NCBI GenBank assembly: GCA_004144185.1
Contig: SEFP01000002.1
Span: 62,001 to 126,000, forward strand
Direction of reading: 5' to 3'
DNA: 64,000 nucleotides
DNA from: Sphingobacteriales bacterium
Lineage (GTDB): Bacteria; Bacteroidota; Bacteroidia; Chitinophagales; Chitinophagaceae
Positions 1 through 7,718 of the stretch are shown in pieces. The notes below the pieces were generated by a model, which was given only the letters and a program-made list of their open reading frames with translations, was not told where the DNA came from and made no database searches. Each line of letters begins with the position of its first letter. Within the stretch, counting starts at the first letter, position 1. The position numbers and the translations under genes are program-made.

Positions 1-2
1 TG

Positions 3-74
3 AGGTCCTACTCGTTCCGCAACTTTTATTACGGGAGGATCCGGTCGAAACTAAGTTTTCCGGTTTTTCTATAA
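3..74 (+). CDS. possible C-terminal tail of an upstream gene (partial)
   Basis: An open frame enters from the left edge and ends with TAA at 72-74. The 23 residues visible are rich in aromatic and basic residues and finish KLSFPVFL, which would suit the last beta strand of an outer-membrane protein. A second frame (2-130) is also open, so the reading is uncertain. Nothing else in 75-154 looks coding. Confidence 0.25.
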   Translation, partial: RSYSFRNFYYGRIRSKLSFPVFL

Positions 75-154
75 CCAACATCAGTAAAACCATTTTCCTT
101 CGGAAAAAGCATTTTGCCCCTACCCTATAAGATCAATCCTTTTCGGATAGGTGC

Positions 155-181
155 GTAGCGGACACGCGCCGCGTGTCCCTA
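155..181. repeat. REP-like hairpin 1 next to the transposase
   Basis: A GTAG tetranucleotide (155-158) is followed by an 8-bp perfect stem (160-167 with 171-178, loop GCC) and then CTAC (178-181). On the minus strand the element again reads GTAG then GGACACGCG. GTAG at the foot of a small hairpin is the known hallmark of REP sequences recognised by RAYT transposases. The TAG stop codon of the transposase remnant lies inside this GTAG. Confidence 0.7.
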
Positions 182-700
182 CGGATAAAAACAATCTTTT
201 TTCCAATTGGGCGGATTGTTCCGGATGTACGCATCGATCCGGATATATTCCGCTTCGTTTCGGATCACGTGCTCCCAATAACGGGACTGACAGACCGGCC
301 CTTCCGACCAGTCGAGCTCCTGACGGGCACAACTGGTAATGCTGCTTTTAAGGCCACGCATCATTGCAGGTAACGAGCGCCCCGAGGGGTTGGAAAACGC
401 CTCTTTACGATCCGGTTCCGGAAAGATGTCTACTGGATCCAGAATATGAATCACACCATGCCAATGATTCGGCATCACGACAAAAGCACCCGGCAGGAAT
501 GCCGGCCGGGTGTCAAAGCTCTTGATCCATTCCCGCTATACCAATGCGCCCAACGCATTCAGGCACATAATTCCATTTTGGATCTCCCCGAAAACAGCGC
601 GACGGTTTCGGGAACAAACCGTCACAAAATAACTTCCGGAAGCATCATAGTCGTATCCGGGCAACCAAACCGTTCGTCGATTGGGAAGGCGGGAGACCAT
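179..700 (-). pseudogene. REP-associated tyrosine transposase (RAYT, Y1/IS200-like), in-frame stop
   Basis: Read from ATG at 700, this encodes a RAYT/Y1 HUH transposase of about 170 residues. The N-terminal half carries RRTVWLPGYDY and YFVTVCSRNR. The C-terminal half carries the HUH metal-binding motif MPNHWHGV and the AYIRNNPPNW block that holds the catalytic tyrosine. The two halves are in one frame but separated by a single TAG at 536-538, so this is a nonsense-mutated copy rather than a frameshift. The family nicks and joins single-stranded REP DNA; three REP-like hairpins flank this copy. It is probably inactive unless the stop is a sequencing error or is suppressed. Confidence 0.8.
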
Positions 701-715
701 TTTCAAATGTATACC

Positions 716-738
716 GTAGGGACACGCGACGCGTGTCC
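716..738. repeat. REP-like hairpin 2
   Basis: GTAG (716-719) is followed by GGACACGC (720-727), loop GAC and GCGTGTCC (731-738). It has the same stem as hairpins 1 and 3 and lies just upstream of the transposase start. Confidence 0.65.
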
Positions 739-783
739 ACACTGCAACCGGATTATATATGCGGACACGCAGCATCATGTACG

Positions 784-811
784 ATAGCGGACACGTGCCG
801 CGTGTCCCTAC
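784..811. repeat. REP-like hairpin 3
   Basis: A variant foot (ATAG, 784-787) precedes a near-identical stem at 789-807 followed by CTAC. A half copy (GCGGACACGC) lies near 761-770. It abuts the purB stop codon on the minus strand and may double as a transcript-end hairpin. Confidence 0.6.
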
Positions 812-812
812 A

Positions 813-2147
813 TTACATACGTCCTACATAATTCTGCGGCGTGACGGCCAACAGCTCGGCTTTAATAACATCCGGAACGTCGAGGCTGTGGATAAAGGCC
901 CGCATGGTTTGAGCCGTGATGCTGCCTTTTCCACGCGTTAGCTCTTTCAGGGCTTCGTAGGGTTGCGGATATGCTTCCCGGCGCAGAATGGTCTGGATGG
1001 CTTCAGCTACGACGGCCCAGTTGGCTTCCAGATCGGCATCCAGTTTGGTTTCGTTCAGCAACAACTTACCCAAACCGGCTTCCAGCGAAAGAAGTGATAA
1101 AAAGGAGTGCGCCACGGGCATCCCCAATACCCGCAACACGGTGCTATCGGTCAGATCGCGCTGCAAGCGGCTGACAGGCAGTTTTCCGGACAGATGCCCG
1201 TAGAGTGCGTTGGCAATGCCCAGGTTGCCTTCTGCATTTTCAAAGTCGATCGGGTTCACCTTGTGTGGCATCGCCGAAGAACCAATCTCGCCGGCTTTGG
1301 TTTTCTGCTTGAAGTACTCCAGCGAAACGTAGGTCCATACATCGCGAGCAAAGTCGATCAGAATGGTGTTGATGCGCTTCAGGCCATCGAGCTGTGCGGC
1401 CAGATGGTCATACGGTTCAATCTGGGTGGTGCGCTGCGTCCGGGAAAGGCCTAATTTTTCGCTTACAAAACGGTTGCCAAACTCCGTCCAGTTGGTTTCC
1501 GGAAACGTAACAGTATGGGCATTAAAGCCGCCGGTAGCACCGCCAAATTTGGCCCGGTGCGGAATGGCTTTCAGCAGCTCCAGCTGTCCTTCCAGCCGCT
1601 CAGCAAATACGGCCCACTCGCGACCCAGTGTCGTTGGCGAAGCGGGTTGTCCATGGGTACGGGCCAGCATCGGAATGTTGCTCCAGTCGCGGGCTTGTGC
1701 GTGCAGGATGGTAATGATGGATTCCAGCTTGGGATAATAGATGGTTTCCAGCGCGTCTCTGAACAGCATTGGGTTGGCGGTGTTGTTGACATCCTGCGAG
1801 GTCAGGCCGAAGTGAATCCACTCCTGGACCGATTCGCCACCAAGAGCAGTCAGTTTGCTTTTCAGGAAGTATTCGACGGCTTTTACATCGTGATTGGTGG
1901 TACGTTCCAGTGTTTTGATCTCGGTCGCATCGGCTTCCGAAAAGTTCTGGTACAGCGCGCGGAGTGCAGTCGGTTGCAGCGTTTCCGGAAGGGCAAAAAC
2001 ACCTGCTTCGGCCAGTGCCAGGAAATACTCTACCTCTACCCAAACACGGTAGCGGATCAGTCCAAATTCGGAGAAATACGGGGCCAGTGCAGCCACCTTG
2101 GCACGGTAGCGGCCATCAATCGAAGAAATAGCAGTCAGCGGAGTCAT
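813..2147 (-). CDS. purB: adenylosuccinate lyase
   Basis: This enzyme cleaves SAICAR and adenylosuccinate to release fumarate in purine biosynthesis. It is a cytoplasmic homotetramer of the fumarase/aspartase superfamily. The 444-residue product begins MTPLTAISSIDGRYR and carries the superfamily signature SSAMPHKVNPIDFENAEGN near residue 280, with the flexible active-site loop serine. Length is as expected for the bacterial PurB type that starts at the SSIDGRY block. ATG at 2147 is preferred over an upstream TTG at 2159. The gene is followed at once by REP hairpin 3 and reads away from xerD, 57 bp upstream on the same strand. Confidence 0.96.
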   Translation of the reverse strand: MTPLTAISSIDGRYRAKVAALAPYFSEFGLIRYRVWVEVEYFLALAEAGVFALPETLQPTALRALYQNFSEADATEIKTLERTTNHDVKAVEYFLKSKLTALGGESVQEWIHFGLTSQDVNNTANPMLFRDALETIYYPKLESIITILHAQARDWSNIPMLARTHGQPASPTTLGREWAVFAERLEGQLELLKAIPHRAKFGGATGGFNAHTVTFPETNWTEFGNRFVSEKLGLSRTQRTTQIEPYDHLAAQLDGLKRINTILIDFARDVWTYVSLEYFKQKTKAGEIGSSAMPHKVNPIDFENAEGNLGIANALYGHLSGKLPVSRLQRDLTDSTVLRVLGMPVAHSFLSLLSLEAGLGKLLLNETKLDADLEANWAVVAEAIQTILRREAYPQPYEALKELTRGKGSITAQTMRAFIHSLDVPDVIKAELLAVTPQNYVGRM

Positions 2148-2204
2148 TAGAGCGTACAAATAAAGTAGAGATGAATGCAGGAAGCAAACGGATAGCAGCC
2201 GCCA

Positions 2205-3164
2205 CTAGAGCTTGGGCGGTTCGTTTACAACGGTTGTTTTCTGTTCGAAGCGTGGATGAAACCGCTCCATTGTCTGACGTAGGAAACGGCTGTCTAGATG
2301 CGTATACAGTTCGGTGGTGGTAATACTGGCATGACCGAGCAGCAACTGCACAGCGCGCAAATCGGCACCGGCTTCTACCAGATGGGTAGCGAATGAATGG
2401 CGGAGGGTATGCGGGTGAATAGACGTCCGCAAGCCGGCCCGGGCGGCCGCATCTTTGACGATGTTGAACACGCTCATCCGGGACAGCCCACTGCCGCGCC
2501 GGTTCAGAAACAGCATATCGACCGAATCGGGCCGGATGTTCATTTTATTGCGTACGGTATCGAGGTAGATGCTGATGTATTTGACAGCAGTAGCGCCTAC
2601 CGGCACCAGCCGTTCTTTATCGCCCTTACCTACGACCCGGAGCATGCCCAGTTCCGGATAATACAGCGACCGTTGCAGCCGGGTTACTTCCGTTGCACGA
2701 AGCCCGCAGCTGTACAGGGTTTCCAGCAGCGCCCGGTTCCGGATACCTTCATCGGTAGTGGGGTCGGTACCCAGTTCCATCAGTTGGGTTACCTCATCCA
2801 GCGTCAAAACTTCCGGAAGAGAAAAGGTTTTTTTCGGGGCTTCGAGCAGCTCGGTCGGATCAACGGTAATTTCTTCTTCCAGCAGCAGGTAGCGAAAAAA
2901 GGCTTTGATACCGCTGACGATCCGCGCCTGGGTGGTGACGGCCAGTTCTTCATCCTTGCCGGAAAAATGAGCCAGAAACTGCCGTAAAATTTCGATGTTG
3001 ATGGCGTAGAAGGGCCGTCCCGGAAACTGATCGGCGACAAAAGCTTCCAGCAGGGTCACATCCCGTGCATAGGCATCGAGCGTATTTCCGGAGAGCGAGC
3101 GCTCCAGTTCCAGGTATTCCCGGAAGCGTTTGATATAGGAATACCAGGGAGAATTGAAATCCAT
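2205..3164 (-). CDS. xerD: site-specific tyrosine recombinase XerD
   Basis: This chromosome-dimer-resolving tyrosine recombinase acts at dif with its partner XerC. From ATG at 3164 it has 319 residues: an N-terminal SAM-like core-binding domain (FREYLELERSLSGNTLDAYARD), then the catalytic domain. Visible catalytic residues are R in SCGLRATEV, HxxR in HTLRHSFATHL, H in LGHASI and the nucleophilic Y in TTELYTHLD. Residues upstream of this ATG would overlap the divergent aroQ and look non-native. A TAnnTTTG box lies at 3195-3202 on the minus strand. No attachment site or mobile context is seen, so it is the housekeeping Xer rather than an element integrase. Confidence 0.93.
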   Translation of the reverse strand: MDFNSPWYSYIKRFREYLELERSLSGNTLDAYARDVTLLEAFVADQFPGRPFYAINIEILRQFLAHFSGKDEELAVTTQARIVSGIKAFFRYLLLEEEITVDPTELLEAPKKTFSLPEVLTLDEVTQLMELGTDPTTDEGIRNRALLETLYSCGLRATEVTRLQRSLYYPELGMLRVVGKGDKERLVPVGATAVKYISIYLDTVRNKMNIRPDSVDMLFLNRRGSGLSRMSVFNIVKDAAARAGLRTSIHPHTLRHSFATHLVEAGADLRAVQLLLGHASITTTELYTHLDSRFLRQTMERFHPRFEQKTTVVNEPPKL

Positions 3165-3194
3165 ACGGCCACAGCACCAGTAACGGTGCGGCTG

Positions 3195-3202
3195 CAAAAG
3201 TA
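3195..3202 (-). promoter_or_regulatory. -7 promoter box for xerD
   Basis: Reverse strand reads TACTTTTG, a match to the Bacteroidota -7 element TAnnTTTG, 30 bp upstream of the xerD ATG. Confidence 0.5.
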
Positions 3203-3224
3203 CCGGACGAAACGAAACCACGCC

Positions 3225-3232
3225 TATTTTTG
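3225..3232 (+). promoter_or_regulatory. -7 promoter box for aroQ, almost touching the start codon
   Basis: TATTTTTG matches TAnnTTTG and ends 5 nt before the aroQ ATG, so transcription would start at or beside the A of ATG and give a leaderless mRNA. Confidence 0.5.
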
Positions 3233-3237
3233 AACCC

Positions 3238-3669
3238 ATGACCATCCTGATTCTGAACGGACCGAACTTAAACCTGCTGGGCGAACGTGAACCTCAGATC
3301 TATGGCCGACAACGCTTTGAAGACTACCTGGATTTGCTCCGGACAGATTTCCCACCACTCAACCTGATCTATCATCAAAGTAATGTGGAAGGCGAACTCA
3401 TCAACCTGCTGCACGAGTACCGGACTTCGGCCCAGGGAATCGTGCTGAATGCCGGAGGCTATACGCACACCAGCATTGCTCTCGCAGATGCCGTAGCGGC
3501 AATCCCTGTACCGGTGATCGAAGTGCATCTAAGCAATGTGTACGCCCGGGAAGAGTTCCGGAAGACGTCGTTCATCGCGCCGGTCTGCGTAGGTTCTATC
3601 AGCGGCTTCGGACTGGAATCGTACCGGCTGGCACTTCACTTTTTCCTCCGGAGTCTATCCGGCAACTGA
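3238..3669 (+). CDS. aroQ: type II 3-dehydroquinate dehydratase
   Basis: This enzyme converts 3-dehydroquinate to 3-dehydroshikimate in the shikimate pathway. The 143-residue length is typical for the dodecameric type II enzyme. It starts MTILILNGPNLNLLGERE. It contains the flexible lid region with the catalytic tyrosine (REPQIYG, about residue 22), the NAGGYTHTSIAL block and the catalytic histidine in EVHLSNVYAREEFR. It is divergent from xerD and ends just before a hairpin shared with the convergent Spy-like gene. Confidence 0.96.
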   Translation: MTILILNGPNLNLLGEREPQIYGRQRFEDYLDLLRTDFPPLNLIYHQSNVEGELINLLHEYRTSAQGIVLNAGGYTHTSIALADAVAAIPVPVIEVHLSNVYAREEFRKTSFIAPVCVGSISGFGLESYRLALHFFLRSLSGN

Positions 3670-3680
3670 GGGAATGCAAA

Positions 3681-3724
3681 AACGTCCGGCACAAAGCCGG
3701 ACGTTCTGAACTTCTAGTCTTTTT
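3681..3724 (+). terminator. hairpin terminator between aroQ and the convergent gene
   Basis: A 10-bp perfect stem AACGTCCGGC/GCCGGACGTT (3681-3690 with 3696-3705, loop ACAAA) is followed by a short spacer and a T run at 3719-3724. It sits between convergent genes. Confidence 0.6.
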
Positions 3725-4139
3725 AGCGCTGTTTCCGGTCCCGAAGCTCATCGAGGAGCATTTTCCGGAAATCGCGTTCGGCCTCTACCAGTTGAGCAGC
3801 CTGCTGCGGACTCAGCACTTTGAGATAATCGTCATTGCAGCGCTTCTGAACAGCGAGGTCTTTTTGTTTGTACTCCATGTTGTTATCCAGAAAGCGTTGC
3901 GCTTCTTCCCGGTCTTGTCCGGGTTTATTGTCATCCAGATAGGAATGACGGATGGCCCGGCGTTCGGTCTGACAGCGGTTGTACACCGGCCAGAATTGTT
4001 CGGCCTGCTGCGGAGTCAGATGAATGCGGTCCGCGATAAAGCTGGTCCGGATCGCCTGAACACGACTTTTGTCCGGCCCCTGGGCACTGGCGCTGAAACC
4101 GATCAGCAGAGTTAATAATGTAGCGATAAACAGTTTCAT
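3723..4139 (-). CDS. periplasmic Spy/LTxxQ-like protein
   Basis: A 138-residue secreted protein with a clear signal peptide (MKLFIATLLTLLIGFSASAQ). The mature part is helical, charged and rich in Gln/Arg, with LTPQQAEQFWPVYNRC and VLSPQQAAQLVEAE, two LTxxQ-type repeats of the Spy/CpxP kind. Such proteins act as periplasmic chaperones or stress sensors. It is the third gene of an operon after an ECF sigma factor and a membrane anti-sigma-like protein, an arrangement common in Bacteroidota. A role in envelope-stress sensing is inferred from that context. Confidence 0.75.
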   Translation of the reverse strand: MKLFIATLLTLLIGFSASAQGPDKSRVQAIRTSFIADRIHLTPQQAEQFWPVYNRCQTERRAIRHSYLDDNKPGQDREEAQRFLDNNMEYKQKDLAVQKRCNDDYLKVLSPQQAAQLVEAERDFRKMLLDELRDRKQR

Positions 4140-4169
4140 AATAAGGATTCAAAACAGCCTGTCAGCCCC

Positions 4170-5066
4170 TTAAAGCAGCTCGTCTTCTGCCAGGAAAGAT
4201 TGAATTTCATGGGTGTTGAGCCGGCTGGCGGGGGTGGTATGCTGAAACGAAGAAGAAGGTAAGCGCGATTCGATCAGTTCGAGATCGAAGTCGTCGATGT
4301 TGTGAGAAATATACTCCTGAAGAACGCCGGAAGGAACCGCAGCCAACGCACGATGGGTCGTCGCAGACATTCTATGAGGTGCATCGGCATTCCGGATTCC
4401 GGCAAATACGCCCACCACGAGTGCGGCCGCAGCAGCCCAGCGGGCAACCTGAATCGGAATCATGCGGCGTGGACGCAACGGAATGATTTTCGGTCCTTCC
4501 TCAGCGGCAATGCGGGTTTGTAACTGAGCAGAAAACTGATCAAAGTAGCCATCCGGAACCGTAAACGGATCGGCTGTCGGCAGATTGAGTAGGACGTCGT
4601 CGGCCTCCTGCATGACAGAAGCCATCACCGAATCGGTCAGGCTGGCGAAATAGCCATCCGGAACCGAAAAGACATTGGTCCGGTTAAAGCCGGAAAGTTC
4701 GGATTCAGTTTCCTGATTAATGGCAGCCATAACCGAACCGGCCAGGCCGTCGAAATAGCCTTGGGGAACTTCAAAAACCGGCTGACGGGAAAACGACTCT
4801 GCGATCGCTTCGGCCTCAATGGCTTCGGAAAGATCGGAACTCAGATTCGCAAAATAAGATTGAGGTACGACAAACGGTGTCTTCAGTTTTCCGAACGAAG
4901 GAACAGCATCCGGAGTCTCTTCTGCTTCCAGAAGAAGCTTCAACGCTTCCGGAAAGATCTGAAAATAAGTTTGAGGTACCTGAAATGGCATTCCCGCCGA
5001 CCAGGAAGCCAGCGGACTTTGCAACTCGTGCAACTCATCGATAATTATATGGGATCGGGCATCCAT
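4170..5066 (-). CDS. membrane anti-sigma-like protein with five FxVPxxYF repeats
   Basis: A 298-residue protein translated from ATG at 5066. Its N-terminal ~185 residues hold five copies of the motif (P/V)FxVPxxYF at about residues 27-35, 64-72, 97-105, 132-140 and 167-175, spaced 33-37 residues. A single transmembrane helix follows (about 208-224, after a basic RPRR stretch), then a C-terminal region with many acidic residues near its end. It starts 34 bp after the ECF sigma gene ends, which suggests that it is the regulator of that sigma factor. No ZAS/RseA zinc motif is visible. The repeat recurs in my memory of Bacteroidota sigma-factor neighbours, but I know no named function for it. Confidence 0.6.
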   Translation of the reverse strand: MDARSHIIIDELHELQSPLASWSAGMPFQVPQTYFQIFPEALKLLLEAEETPDAVPSFGKLKTPFVVPQSYFANLSSDLSEAIEAEAIAESFSRQPVFEVPQGYFDGLAGSVMAAINQETESELSGFNRTNVFSVPDGYFASLTDSVMASVMQEADDVLLNLPTADPFTVPDGYFDQFSAQLQTRIAAEEGPKIIPLRPRRMIPIQVARWAAAAALVVGVFAGIRNADAPHRMSATTHRALAAVPSGVLQEYISHNIDDFDLELIESRLPSSSFQHTTPASRLNTHEIQSFLAEDELL

Positions 5067-5099
5067 AGCGAAATAAAGACCGCTTAAAGACAACAGGGT

Positions 5100-5663
5100 T
5101 TAATCTTCAGGCTTGAAATAGGCTTCAATTTTCTTCACTGCATGGTGGTAGCTGGCTTTCAGCGCGCCTACGGACGTACCCAGAATTTCACTCATTTTTT
5201 CATACGGCATTTCATCAAAATACCGGAGGTTAAATACCAGTTTCTGCTTTTCCGGAAGTCCCTGAATGGCCTTTTGCAACTTCCATTCCAGCTGCCGGTC
5301 ATCAAAACCCGGTTGAGCCACCAGCCGGTTACTCAGATCCGTTTCCTCATCCGACAACGAAACAGAAGCCCGGCGCTTGCGCTGGTCCAGAAACGTCAGG
5401 GTTTCGTTGGTCGCAATCCGGTACAGCCAGGTATACAGTCCGCTTTGCTCCCGGAAATCGGCCAGTGCTTTCCAAACCTTTATAAATACATTCTGCAATA
5501 TATCATTCGCGTCTTCATGATCAAGGACCATCCGACGAACATGCCAATACAGGCGCTCCTGATAGGTCTTTACCAGTTCGTTGAATGCCTTCTCCTTGGT
5601 GCTCGGTTCCCGGAACGCGGTCAATAAGGCGCGGTCGTCTGCATATACCGGTTGTGCTGCCAT
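5100..5663 (-). CDS. ECF-type RNA polymerase sigma factor
   Basis: A 187-residue sigma-70 family member with only regions 2 and 4. Region 2 includes HEDANDILQNVFIKVWKAL and the DNA-melting/-10 segment FREQSGLYTWLYRIATNETL. Region 4 includes LPEKQKLVFNLRYFDEMPYEKMSEILG with an HTH ending VGALKASYHHAVKKI. It is the first gene of a three-gene operon with the repeat-containing membrane protein and the Spy-like protein. A TATCTTCG sequence ends 5 nt before the ATG, close to a -7 box. Confidence 0.9.
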   Translation of the reverse strand: MAAQPVYADDRALLTAFREPSTKEKAFNELVKTYQERLYWHVRRMVLDHEDANDILQNVFIKVWKALADFREQSGLYTWLYRIATNETLTFLDQRKRRASVSLSDEETDLSNRLVAQPGFDDRQLEWKLQKAIQGLPEKQKLVFNLRYFDEMPYEKMSEILGTSVGALKASYHHAVKKIEAYFKPED

Positions 5664-5779
5664 GGGGGCGAAGATAGCGCGGGCACCTTGTAAAACCGGA
5701 TTCCGGATGGGAAATCCGTTGCACTCCGGTGGTCTTTATCCCAACACCGGTTCCCGTCAGGTAAAGCAACAGTCCGCGC

Positions 5780-5787
5780 TACCTTTG
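5780..5787 (+). promoter_or_regulatory. -7 promoter box for the rRNA methyltransferase
   Basis: TACCTTTG matches TAnnTTTG and ends 9 nt before ATG 5797, predicting a leaderless or nearly leaderless transcript. Confidence 0.5.
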
Positions 5788-5796
5788 CGCCTTCTT

Positions 5797-6975
5797 ATGA
5801 CGACTGCCCGCTTTTTTCTCCGGAAGAAGATCACCGACCGCATTGCCAATGGCCATCCCTGGATTTTTAGCAATGAAATCAATACCCGTGAGGGCGATGC
5901 CGTACCGGGCGATATTGTAGAAGTGCTGTCGAGCAACGGCTCTTTTATCGGGAAAGGCTATTACAACCCGGCCTCACAGATCGAGGTGCGCCTGCTGACC
6001 CGCAACCGCGCCGAAGGGATTGATGCTGATTTTTTCTTTCGGAAAATCCAAGCCGCCTGGCAGTACCGGCAGCAACTGGGCTATACCGAAAACTGCCGGC
6101 TCATCTTCGGAGAAGCTGACGGACTGCCAGCGCTGATCATCGATAAGTTCGGTGATTATTTTTCCATTCAGACGCTGGCGCTGGGCATGGATATCTGGAA
6201 GCCGGCTATTGTAGCCGCACTTGAGCAACTGTTTAAGCCGGCCGGAATCATGGAGCGGAACGATGTTCCGGTACGAAGCCTGGAAGGCATGCCCCAGCAA
6301 AAAGGGCCGCTTACCGCGCCGTTTGATCCCAATATCATCATTACCGAAAACGGGTTGCGCTTTCACGTCAATCTGGAGACCGGACAGAAGACCGGCTATT
6401 TCCTCGACCAGCAGGACAACCGTCGCGCCATTCAGCAGATCGTAAAAGGCGCAGAGGTGCTGGGTGCCTTTACCTACACCGGTACGTTTGAGATTCATGC
6501 CGCTCACTACGGTGCCAAACGCGTGCTGGGACTCGATATTTCGGAAGATGCCGTCCGGCAGGCCAATCGGAATGCGGAACTGAACAATCTATCCGATAGG
6601 GTTACGTTTGAAACGGCAAATGCATTTGATGTGCTGAAAGCCTGGGGTAAGGAAGGCCGTCAGTATGATGTAGTGATGCTCGATCCACCTGCGTTTACCA
6701 AAAGCCGGGAAACCATCCAGAAGGCGATTACCGGATACAAGGAAATTAACCTGCGCGGAATGAAACTGGTGAAACCCGGCGGATTTCTGGTGACATCTTC
6801 CTGTACGCACCTTGTAGATCCGGAAATGTTCTTGAATACCATCCGAATGGCTGCCAAAGATGCCCGCCGTACGCTGCGGCAGGTCTGCTGGCAATCCCAG
6901 TCGGCCGATCACCCAATTGTCTGGGGTATTCCGGCCACCCAATACCTCAAGTTTTTGATCGTACAGGTGATCTAA
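5797..6975 (+). CDS. class I SAM-dependent rRNA methyltransferase (RlmI-like)
   Basis: A 392-residue protein of the RlmI/YccW family, which makes m5C in 23S rRNA. The N-terminal PUA domain runs over about residues 1-75 (KKITDRIANGHPWIFSNEI). It is followed by the EEHUD-like middle domain and a Rossmann methyltransferase domain with the SAM-binding block VLGAFTYTGTFEIHAA. The catalytic region has MLDPPAFTKSRE, and the nucleophilic cysteine motif is SSCTHLVDPEMF. The ATG at 5797 is chosen because the PUA domain begins there and a promoter box lies just upstream; the longer frame would overlap the sigma gene. The exact target base is inferred from the family. Confidence 0.88.
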   Translation: MTTARFFLRKKITDRIANGHPWIFSNEINTREGDAVPGDIVEVLSSNGSFIGKGYYNPASQIEVRLLTRNRAEGIDADFFFRKIQAAWQYRQQLGYTENCRLIFGEADGLPALIIDKFGDYFSIQTLALGMDIWKPAIVAALEQLFKPAGIMERNDVPVRSLEGMPQQKGPLTAPFDPNIIITENGLRFHVNLETGQKTGYFLDQQDNRRAIQQIVKGAEVLGAFTYTGTFEIHAAHYGAKRVLGLDISEDAVRQANRNAELNNLSDRVTFETANAFDVLKAWGKEGRQYDVVMLDPPAFTKSRETIQKAITGYKEINLRGMKLVKPGGFLVTSSCTHLVDPEMFLNTIRMAAKDARRTLRQVCWQSQSADHPIVWGIPATQYLKFLIVQVI

Positions 6976-6997
6976 CTCGCCCAACCAGACAAAGGAC

Positions 6998-7690
6998 TTA
7001 CAGTTCCAATAGCGTACGGGCTGCTACCGGCACCCCTTCTGTAGCGGGTTTAGTGATAAAAGTCCAGCTGCTGCGGTCATGGATGAGCGGGATGGTCTGA
7101 TCGACCACGATTTTAGGGACGCCCTGCCGTACGTAATGAATCAGTCCGGCGGCAGGATACACCTGAAGCGAGGTTCCTACGACCATAAAAAGATCGGCCG
7201 TAGACACCAGGTGCGTCGCCAGTGCAATCGTCGGCACATCTTCTTCAAACCAGACAATATGGGGTCGCCACAGGCCGCCATCAGGAGCCTGCGCCCCTTC
7301 CGGAATATCGTCCAGTACCGGTACGGCCAGATGATCTGCATGCGGCTGCCGGGCACTGCGTTTTTTAAAGATCTCGCCGTGCAGGTGCAGCACTTTTGAA
7401 GAGCCGGCGCGCTCGTGCAGGTCGTCGATGTTTTGGGTAATGATCGTGACCTTAAAGTTCGCTTCCAGGGCTGCCAGCGACTCATGCGCTTTATTGGGAA
7501 CAGCGGCCGCGACCTGACGGCGACGCTCGTTGTAAAAGCGGTTGACCAGCGTCGGATCTTTCCGGAATGCGCCAGGGGTTGCCACGTCTTCAACGCGGTA
7601 GTTTTCCCAAAGGCCATCCGAATCCCGGAATGTTTTAAGACCGCTTTCCGCAGAAATGCCTGCACCGGTCAGCACAACAAGATGTTTCAT
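6998..7690 (-). CDS. cobB: SIR2-family NAD-dependent protein deacylase
   Basis: A 230-residue sirtuin that removes acyl groups from lysines using NAD+. It shows the NAD-binding motifs TGAGISAESGLKTFRD and TQNIDDLHERAG, and the catalytic histidine in LHLHGEIF. A YNERR motif supplies the Tyr and Arg that define class III sirtuins preferring succinyl/malonyl-lysine. No cysteine pairs are present in the small domain, so the usual structural zinc is missing. ATG at 7690 is the start; an extension would overlap the polyprenyl synthase gene upstream on the same strand. Confidence 0.9.
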   Translation of the reverse strand: MKHLVVLTGAGISAESGLKTFRDSDGLWENYRVEDVATPGAFRKDPTLVNRFYNERRRQVAAAVPNKAHESLAALEANFKVTIITQNIDDLHERAGSSKVLHLHGEIFKKRSARQPHADHLAVPVLDDIPEGAQAPDGGLWRPHIVWFEEDVPTIALATHLVSTADLFMVVGTSLQVYPAAGLIHYVRQGVPKIVVDQTIPLIHDRSSWTFITKPATEGVPVAARTLLEL

Positions 7691-7718
7691 AGCAGTAAAA
7701 TACGGCCTTTCCGGAACA

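Noticed and set aside
536-538. In-frame TAG in the transposase as a recoded amino acid
   Set aside because: No sign of pyrrolysine machinery in the window. A simple nonsense mutation in a decaying mobile gene is the more likely reading.
1515-2150. Long open frame on the plus strand opposite purB
   Set aside because: It lies wholly over a well-supported gene and has no domain or signal features. The same applies to long antisense frames over the polyprenyl synthase, glf, groEL and the MBL-rhodanese gene.
2205-3164. XerD as an integrase of a mobile element
   Set aside because: Housekeeping neighbours, no attachment repeats, normal composition and presence of TTCCGGAA sites.
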